Translations under genes and position numbers: made by a program | Source: Corythucha ciliata | Lineage: Eukaryota; Arthropoda; Insecta; Hemiptera; Tingidae | NCBI GenBank assembly: GCA_038030265.1 | Contig: CM075937.1 | Span: 13,888,001 to 13,952,000 of the forward strand | Length of the DNA: 64,000 bases | Direction of reading: 5' to 3' | The notes under the pieces: generated by a model | Told to the model about the DNA's origin: nothing | Databases searched by the model: none | Seen by the model: only the letters and a program-made list of their open reading frames with translations | Part shown: positions 10,961-20,632 of the stretch, in pieces | Layout of the letters: each line of letters begins with the position of its first letter | Numbering within the stretch: the stretch's first letter is position 1

Positions 10961-12489
10961 ATAGTTAGTAATTTTATTCACTTTTACTCAACTTCAATGC
11001 TGGTTTTTCAAACTTCTAGTCAGTTACTTCCCCAGAACGACGGCACATTTATCGGACATTGTCAAGATTAGCCTCCTAGGGGGACTTACAGAAACATGAG
11101 GATTACTGGATTTTCCTTCATGTATAGGAACTGATTTTCTTTTGTGTGCTTTCAGTTATGAACTAGCTTTAAGAATAACAAATAGCGATGTTTTGTCAAT
11201 TAAACAGCAAAGTTGACTGCGGATACCATGAATTTCGTTGATTTTGTGCTGGTAAAAAAACCCCTTTTTGTGGGTCTGGTTCACTAAACACCGGCGGATA
11301 CGAGAATAAATGGGCGAATTGAGGCGATCACCTCACATCGGATTTTGTTGCTTTTGGAAGAAAAATAAAAATAAAAAAACGCTGCGAATCATCGAACAAT
11401 ATTTCGATTGTTTACGGGTTTATTATTCATGGCTGTAGTCAAATCCGGCTTGAAATTACATGAAAATCGACACTCCACACCCCTATGATCCCAAATCCTT
11501 TGAAAATCCCCATTTTGGCCCGTAAAACTGCAGGGAGTTATTTGATCAAACTGATCAGATGTTAGGACCAACTAGACCCCAAATGGAGTCTATGTGCGAA
11601 AGAACGAGTTTTTTCGAGCAACCCTAGGGCAAGATATGACCCGGACGGCGGACGGACATTTTTTTTATTATTTCAGATTTGGATTCTACGCACTTTGAAA
11701 CGTAAAACTACAAATTTTTGAGGGGGGTCAAACAATTTTTTTTTGCGATACGATTACAAAGACTTATTATTGAGAAATAACAAGTAAAAAAAAATAGAGG
11801 GCACAGAAATCAGTTTGAAGGTTGATGGGTTCCAAGGCAAGCTATCGTGTGTCCATTTTTAAAGCGTGAATGGTCAGTTTAGACAATTTTAGGGCGTGAT
11901 TAGCGAGTGTTCATTTTCATCCGTTCTATGGGGTGCGAGAATAACCGACGGAGTAAAAATATGGGTGATAATACACAATTTGTAATGAGAACAGTTATCG
12001 CGAGGTCGTGTTAGTTCCACGAAAGTTATACTTCCAAGTGTGAAAACAGGAACATGAGGTTTGACTCGAGGCTCTCTCCTTCGACTTGTGGGGAGGTCAA
12101 AGCGTTTAAAGACTCCATTTTAGCCCCTCCACCTAAAATAGCACTCAAGGAAGACACTTTTTCGAAACAAATCGTATATTTCGAAATAATTTAGTAATGG
12201 GCGTAAAAAGCGTGTGACACCTGACACGCAATCAAATTTTCCGTAGATTAGGATATTATACCATAATGACTTGTGCGGATTTTAATCAAGCTCCAGTCTA
12301 ATTACTCGAGAGAGCGAAACATTTCGATTGGATAACAAAAAAAAAATCAACAATTTGGGCCTAAAGAATTTAACAAGCTCAAGCATACACAAAAGAGCGC
12401 ATAAACTGGAGTGCAAGATTTGTCCACCTCAAATCAAGCTAATAATTTGAGTATGTTAACTAAATAACAAGATGGTCTTATTGTTATAA
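10961..12489. other. Intergenic region downstream of SUCLG1
   Basis: Mostly non-repetitive. A minus-strand open frame of 60 codons at 11389-11571 has no support. A few family A units occur near 11840-11950. The SUCLG1 3' UTR should lie in the last few hundred bases on the minus strand, but I see no canonical AATAAA there. Confidence 0.4.
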
Positions 12490-13728
12490 TTAAATGTTTC
12501 GTTTTTTCATTTCTTTTTGAAGTTCGATGCCCATTTGTGCCGGACTTCTGGTAACTATGACTCCAGCCTGTAAAAAGTCGGTTTATAGAGGGAAAATCGA
12601 CAATAGGAGCAATGAAATTTCTCACTTTTTGCAAAGCGTTGATCTTGTCCTGGGCGCCACCTTTACCACCGGAAATGATGGCACCAGCGTGACCCATACG
12701 TCGCCCAGGTGGGGCTGTTAGACCCGCGATGAAGGATACAACTGGTTTGGCATTAGGCCCTGAGTTGTGTTTGATCAAATAGTCGGCCGCTTGCTCTTCA
12801 GCCTGTCCACCGATTTCACCAATGAGAACGATTCCCTTGGTTTGTGGGTCTTTTAAGAACACTTCGAGGCAGTCGATAAAGTCGGTTCCGTTGAACGGGT
12901 CACCGCCAATGCCGACGCAGAGTGTTTGACCCAGACCGACTTGAGTGGTCTGGTGAACGGCCTCGTAGGTTAGGGTGCCTGACCGTGAAACGATACCGAC
13001 GCAACCCTTTTTATGGACGTGTCCGGGCATGATTCCAATTTTGCACTGAAATGGACAAATTTAGGAATTCAGCTTTCAGGGAACACCAAAGGGCATCCGT
13101 CGATACGTACTAATTCTGGAGCGATAATACCAGGGCAATTAGGGCCTACAAGACGAGATTTGTCCTGGCGAATAAGCCGGTGCTTCACTCGGACCATATC
13201 CTGTTGAGGAATGCCTTCGGTAATGCACACAATCAGGGGCATTTCAGCGTCTATAGCCTCGTTAATAGCTTTAGCCGCTCCAGGAGGAGGCACATATATG
13301 ACAGTCGCTGTCGCCCCTGTCACATCTTTCGCCTTTGAATCACATTCAGTACTTGAATAATTTTAATTAAACGACTTGACTTTACGAGTTTTACCTCTTT
13401 AACGGAGTTGAAAACCGGCAAATCCAAATGTATCTTGCCCCCCTTGCCCGGTGACACACCTCCAACGACTTTCGTTCCGTACTCGATGGCCTGCTTACTA
13501 TGGAAAGTTCCCTGCTTTCCGGTGAAACCTTGACAAATCACCTTCGTGTTTTCAGTCAATATGAGATTGTGTCGGGTCGCCGTGTAGACTGAATTGAATC
13601 GGACAAGCGATACGCCATTGCCTTAAAATAAGGACACACAAAAACTGTTAAAAACCGGGAATTCTCTAGCTATAAAACTTTCATAACTCACCGAATATTT
13701 TGCCGAGAATTCGCCCCTTAGCCGCCAT
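12490..13728 (-). CDS. SUCLG1: Succinyl-CoA ligase [ADP/GDP-forming] alpha subunit, mitochondrial, five exons
   Basis: Exons on the minus strand are 13728-13692, 13621-13395, 13332-13111, 13045-12626 and 12567-12490. Introns are 58-70 nt and GT-AG. The product is 327 aa (human precursor 346). The N terminus ([15 protein letters not shown]) is basic and hydroxylated, as a mitochondrial targeting peptide should be. Conserved blocks in order are [14 protein letters not shown] (CoA-binding fold), [59 protein letters not shown], and [10 protein letters not shown] with the phospho-histidine at about residue 281. The C terminus is QKEMKKRNI. The enzyme works with a beta subunit in the TCA cycle, converting succinyl-CoA to succinate with formation of ATP or GTP. 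The final exon was found only by splicing: reading past GCATTGCAAAAA-type exon 4 sequence gives a false C terminus. Confidence 0.96.
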
Positions 13729-14371
13729 TGTACTGTAATGAAGAAAAAAACGTCAAATTTCTCAAAGAAAGAATTTTGTCCCAAGGAAAACTCTGTTTGA
13801 CCCCAAATATTTGTTCATTCGTTTCCCAATTGAAATCGCGATCGGCCTGTGAAAAGCTACAAATAGAACTACCCGTGCTAGTTAAATAAGAAAATGGAAA
13901 AATTTGAGCCACCACCGTAATGAAAAATTAATGAAAGGGCAAAATTTATCACTTGGGCCCCCCCACCGAGCACTGATAGACTGAAAATCTTGGAACAGCT
14001 GTTTACTAGATTGGAGATTTTTATCAACTAAAGGCTTGAATATCGTTTAATCGTTGAAAATTAGGATAAATAATAAAAAAGGAAAGCTTACAAGTTCTCT
14101 CTTTATGAGAGCATTTAGGGCTAGAACAGAGGAAAATTCTGTGAGCACAATGAAGTTGGGAATGGATAGGTTTCAATTGAAAAGGTTATGTTGCTTGTTC
14201 GCTGTTCGATGTTGCTACTTGCTAGCCAGTTACGATTTTATTCCCCCGAAAAACGCGTTAATTTTGATGATTTCTTAGTTTTCTCCCTTCAAGTGCTATG
14301 ATACCCGGATGAACACTGTTTTGTGAGAACCGAACCGTTTGAGTGAAGGCAGGGAAACCGCGCGTGTTTCA
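13729..14371. promoter_or_regulatory. Divergent promoter interval between SUCLG1 and the KCTD5-like gene
   Basis: Only 643 bp separate the two start codons, which point away from each other, so the promoters are shared or adjacent. It contains no short-period repeat, unlike most non-coding DNA here. I see no clear TATA box. A 74-codon open frame at 14054-14278 has no support. Confidence 0.45.
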
Positions 14372-17300
14372 ATGGCCGAGAAGGACGACTGCCCGAAAGA
14401 GGAACCCACCATGGAGGAGACGTCGTCGCCGACGACGCCGCCGCCGCCACCAGCGAGTTTGAATGTGTCGGCGAACAGTGGGAGCAAGCAGTGGGTTAAA
14501 TTGAACGTGGGCGGTACCTGCTTTTTGACGACAAAAACGACGCTGTCGCGGGACCCTAACTCTTTTCTGTATCGCCTGTGTAAGGAAGACTCGGATTTAA
14601 TATCAGACAGGGTGAGTATACTTAATGAGGGGCAATTTTAAAAGGTTTCACTTGCGTATTTTTACTGCTCGGGTCGCGGAAGTCCTCTCTACATGAGCCC
14701 GATAGCGTTTAATCTTATGAAACTGCCCCCCCCCCCCAAATGTTAAACCGGTGACCAGGTCAGCTCAAGTCATCCCAAAGCTTTTCCTTGTTTTCGTCTT
14801 TGAGCTTTTTCTTGGTTAAGAGCTGTTCCACTGATTTCGGCGCATTTTCTTCTGATCCGCTCCACGAAGGTGTGCCTTCGGTCCCATCAATGCCAAGTCC
14901 AATGTGTCCCTTCAGCGAGGTCTGTACAAAATATGTCCCTCCATGGAGCTTGGGGAAGATCCAGACACTGCTGGACCAGCTACAAGTGCCTTATGTGGTC
15001 TGAGAATGTCCCTATGCGCCATTGAGATTGATTGGTCTGTTCTATTGTTGGGTGGCTGGATCTCTCCAAATCATTGATTGCCAATTTTGTCAGCTCCTTA
15101 AATTCAGGTGGATAGGCACTCGAGCACTTAAAGAACTTGAGTATCTTAGCTGATGGATGAGTGTCCTTTGCGATTTGGTTCGCCGGGAGGTAGAGTTCCA
15201 GGGGCTTTAATACAGGTAATTCAGTCCCAAAACTTTTTTTTTTTTTTTCCAAAGAAGCCCTCAATGAGGTCAATAATTTAGACCTAACAAGTGACTATCG
15301 ACCACTGGAAGGGTCATTTTCCCCAAGGATTCAGAACTCAGCTTGAAAACCGTCAATTTCACTCCGGAAGCCGGCTACTCAGCCTAATAAAATGTAGTTT
15401 CAAGCTTGAAAATTGAATTTTTGGTAGTAAAAGAGGTAGTTACCCCAACAAAGCAGTAATGAGGAAGTATCATGAAAAATAAAAATCGCTGGAAACGTTT
15501 TTTTTTCTCGAAAGAAATTGACTAAATATGACCAGGATTTGAACATTAGTGAGTGGCCCGTATGCTAAGTCGTTCCTCGAAATTTCCTCGACTGTAAGTA
15601 AACTGTAGAATCACATGCTATTTTATAATTATTCCAGTTTGTGAGGGAGCTTTGAGGTTGAGGAAAATTCGAGGAACGACTTGGCATACGGCCCTAAATG
15701 ATTGATTTCGATTTATAGCGAAATAATAAAACTTGCCAATTTTTTTTGTTACCTCAAACGGCCGGTCTGTGACTCGTGACGTAGTTAAGGGGTTGTGACC
15801 CCTCCCACCTCTCCGCATCATGGCTGTTATCATGTCTTGCCCCTTCTTGTCCTTCCCATTCTCTTAAGTCCTATTGTTTGATTTGTGGGAAGCTATTGTG
15901 AAGGTCACGCGAATGCTGTCATTACGTCATCAGTCCATCTAGCCTATTTCAAATGGGTCCCACGACCCAATAGTTTTAAAAATTAATAAAAAAAAAATAC
16001 AGGGCCTGATTTTATTTGAACGGATCGTGTTTTCATGAGTTTTGGTACCCAAGCTATCACGACAGCATGATTTTGGAAAATCCGACAGGACCGTTTCTAG
16101 CCGTCGTGGTGCCCCCTGACAAATGGAGGGGCTTGAGAAATTGGGTGCTTTGCTCCACTAAAACTGGCTTGACAGTCATTCTCCTCCTAAAAAATGTCTA
16201 AACTAGCTATTACCACCATAAAATGGCAAAACTGACAATTGCGCCTTGAAAATGGCTAAACGGACTATTTACACCCTAAAAATAGCGAAACGGGCAATTT
16301 TCCCGCTCTAAAAATGGCCAAACTGGCAATTCCAGCTCTGCAAATAGCCAAACTGACTTATTGCGCCCTATAATGGGTAAGCTGACAAAACTAGCTGAAG
16401 GCGCTCTGGCGCAGGAACTGTGCGCTCTGAAAAGGTGATTTCCGCCCTGAAAATAGCTAAATCGACCATTCGCGCTCCTAAAAGTGGCCAAACTGACCAT
16501 TCGTGCGCCGAAAATGGCCTTAGCTTGACGGACGTGGTGTCCTTAAAACAGCTCAATACTGTCTTTTCGAGCCCAAAAATGGCAAAACTGACGAAATCGA
16601 GTCTTGAAAAGGGCTGAAGGCTAAGTCGATTATATATGCCCGCTAAAAAACTTCGAACTGGCGTTTCCCACATCTTACATCAGGCCAAACTTGACTACGC
16701 GCCCTAATAATGGGTAAACTGACGATTCGCACCCTGAAAATGCCTGAACGGACGACGCTTGCCCTGAAAACGGCAAAATCGACCAACATTGTGCCAAGAA
16801 TGGCCGACCTGAGCATTAGTCTCTTGGTTTGATGTACTATGCATGCTCTATAAATGGGAATACTGACTCAACGCCCTAAAAATGACTAAAATGACGGATT
16901 CGAGCCCTGAAAGTGTCAAACTAACTATTCACGCCCTAAAATTGAGCGAAGCTGACTATCCGGCCTATAAATGGTTAAATTGACGATTCGCGCTTTGTTG
17001 GGTCATTTTGAAGTGCAATTTCGCTTCTTTCAAAAAAAAGAGTTGGTGGGTTTAGCCATTTGAAAGCCCAAGTTTTGCGGACTAAAGGGCACTCGTGGAA
17101 CACGATTTCGAGGGTTTTACTCTCTCAAAAGTTCAATTTCGCTTGATTTAAGGCAATTTCACGGGTTCTGGTCCAGCATAAAATCCATTTCAGTGTGTTG
17201 GCCGCCTTCGAAATCCAACTGTCGTGGATCTGACACATTCATTTTCGTGGTGTTAACGAATTGAAGAAGAAATTTCACCCTTATAGACTCTTGAAAACCA

Positions 17301-20300
17301 CAATTCCGCCGGTTTGGCTTCCTCAAAAATGAAATTTCGTGAATCGTGCGCGGCAGAAAAATCAATGCCGAGAGATTGGCACGGATTTCACTCGTTTGAA
17401 ATCAAAATTTCAAGAGTGTTGGTTTTTTAAAAATGTCGTGGGTGACGCTCATTTGAAAAACAAAATTTCGCTGGCTTAGCTCTTTCAAAGACTACATTAC
17501 ATGTGGAACCCAATTTCGCGGGTCTTACTCACTCAAAACGTCAAATTTGCAGAATTGACACAATAAACAATCGGTTCTTGCGGTATTGACTCTTTCATAA
17601 AGCAATTTAGTGGGTATGGGGACCGTCAAAGTCAATGCCGGCCGCGTCTTTTCGGAGTCCAAAATTCGCTGATTTGACACTTATAGAACCCAATGTCTTG
17701 ATTTTGGCTAATTCAAGTTGTAATTTCGAGCCGTTATTCCCTTGGACATAGAATTTCGCAGGTATGGTTCTATCAAAAAACAAATTTCGTGAATCTGGTA
17801 CGTGATGAAACATAACAACATAAGGGGGTTAAGGACCTAGAAAAACCGTGGTCCTGAAACTTGCCATTTCGCGAAAATTAGGCCTGAAAACATTCAATTT
17901 TGCGGATATTTGCTTCCAAAGTGTTACAAATTTGTTGGGGTATGGCGCGTAACGGGCCTCGTCAACTTACGATGCGGTTGGTCGTATCCGCAGCCGGCTA
18001 GCTATCCGCAGTCCAAGCTAACAAATACAATTTTCAATTTCGCGTCAATTCGGCCAGGAATCTTGTAATTTTGCTCAAATTAAGACCCGTAATCGCTCAA
18101 ATTAGAACCCGAACACGCAAACTCATTCAATTTCAAATTCAAAGTTCAGGACGCAGTCGAGACCCGTTTGGCCAGGGTTCAGCTTCAAAAGGCCCTCCTG
18201 AAACATGCAGTTTCGCTGAAACTAGGACATGAAATTTGCAAACTCGTGAATACTTAGCTCGGAAAATTCCAATTTCGCGGATATTTATCTTCAAAATGTT
18301 GCAATTATGCGACTATTCGTTAGAAGACTCTGGGCACTGTTGTGAACGGTTAGCCCGGGGTCCGCAGTCACTATGAAAGATCCCCGAAATTCGTAGTTTC
18401 CCTGAAATGCAGACCAGAAACTGGACACATCGCGGATCTGTGTCGGAAACTAGCCATTTCACCGATAATTGGACCCGAAACTAGATTCTTAGAGTGCTGA
18501 CATTTCATGGATATTTGTCAAGGTTTGGGTGCTGTCGCTTTTGCAATTTCGCGATGGGTTTAAAAAGACAATAAACTTGCAATTTGCAGGATATTCAGAC
18601 CCGAAACATTCAATGTCGCAGATATTTATAGCTCCAAATGATGTAATTTTGCGGCTATTTCTCTCCAATTTACCTGCGAATTTAGGTAAAATTGAAAAAA
18701 AATCATCAATTTTAGCTGTGGATTTTAGCTACAAATGGGTGGTTCTTTTAATGTTTATCGTTGAATTAGTGGGTTTTCTCAATATTAGCCGAGGGCTCGA
18801 TCCAAGAACAGGACATTTTGGGCTTTTCACAATTTCAGCCGCGAATTAGCCATCCCCCCCCCCCCACTTTTAGCTATATGAATTAGCGTTTTCTCTCCAC
18901 GTCAGCCACTAAGTTGACTTTGGAATACACGAATTAACGTTTATTCAAATTTAAACTCGTATTTCCTTTGTTGCTCTATAAAAGTTTCTTTGCGACACGT
19001 TATTGGCGTCGAATACCGCCCCGTTACTCTCCGAATAAACGAGAAATACAAATTTTTACGTAGCCTTGAATAATACCTTACTCTTAATTTTAGCCGTGAA
19101 TGGGCGTTTTTCTTAATTTCAGCGGGCAATTATAAATGTTTCTAGCAGTTTTACCCGCAAATACACAGTTTTTCTTAATTTTAACCGCGAATTATTACAG
19201 ATTTTTCCAACTTTTAGTCATGAATTAGCAAATTTGTCCACATTTTAGACACGAAGTTGCCTTCGAAAGTCGTGAATTTGCGTTTTCACAATTTGAGTCG
19301 TAAATTAGCGTGTTTCTAAATTTTGGACTCGAATTAGCGCTTATTCTCAAATTTAGCCACGAATTTGCGTTTTTCTCAACTTGAGCCACAAATTAGTGGT
19401 TTTCCTCCATTTTAGCCGTGAATTAGGGGTTTTCTTCAATTTAGCCACAAATAAGCAATTTTCCCTAATTTTAGCCGCGAATGAGCGTTTTACCCAAATT
19501 TCAGCCGTGAATTACTGATTTTTCCCAGTTTTAACGTCGAGTTAGCAACTTATCTCGATTTTAGATGAGAATTAACCATTTTTCTCAATTTCATCCCTGT
19601 AGCAGTGTAATTCTCTATTTCAGCTAAGGTTTTTTTCTACTTTTAGCTGTGAATTGGTGCTGTTTATCAATTTTAGCCACGGGCTTGGCCCAGGAATAGC
19701 ACATCAGCGTTTTATTCGAAGTTTTAGCCGTAAAATTGCGAAGTTGCCTCGGGAAACGGTGAATGAGCGGGTTTCTCGTAGTTGTAGCCACGAGTATCAG
19801 CATTTTTCCAAACGTTTAGCCGCGTACTTGACCCAAGAACAGCACTTCATAGCGCCTTGATAATTTTAGTAGCCTAACGGACCTACAACTATTGGGGCCC
19901 GTTTCGTTCGCGGTTAACTGTATGAGGCCCCTTAGTACCTAGGATAAACAAGAAATATTATTTTTACGTAGCGTTAAACTGTGGCTATTTCCTTATTGTA
20001 GCCATGAATTGGCAAGGAATTCGCCAATTAGTTAGCGCTTACGATCAGTTTGAGTCGTAAATTGACGAGTTTCTCCATTTTAGCCGGAGTGTTTTCCGTA
20101 AATGTCACCCGCGAATTCGTGCTTTTCTCATTTTTGCCGCTTGCAGCGTTTTCTCAATTTCAGCCTTGAATAAGCGTTTTTTTTTTTCACCAAGAGCCAA
20201 GAATTAGCTCTGTTTCTCAATTTTATAGTCCCAAAGTTGCCTTCAGAAGCCAATATTTTGGACGCAAATTAAAAGTGTAATTTATCGTCGCGAACCAACG

Positions 20301-20594
20301 TTTATTCTCAATTTTAGCCGCAAAGTAAAATTTTCACCTCGTGAACAAGCGATTTTGCTCAATTTTAGCAACGAACTTGCCGTTTTTGAGAGAAAGAGAT
20401 GGATATAGAGAGAGAGCGCGCTAAAAACGGTGTTACAGCAGTGAATTAGCATTTTTCTCAATTTGAACTGAAAATTAGCGTTTTTCTTAATTTTTAATGG
20501 ATGAGCGCCTTTTCTCACTTTTATCCCGAAAAAGCCTTCAGAAACCGAAAATTAGCGTATTTTGAATTTCAAACACTTGATTACCGCGTTTTTT

Positions 20595-20632
<38 letters not shown>

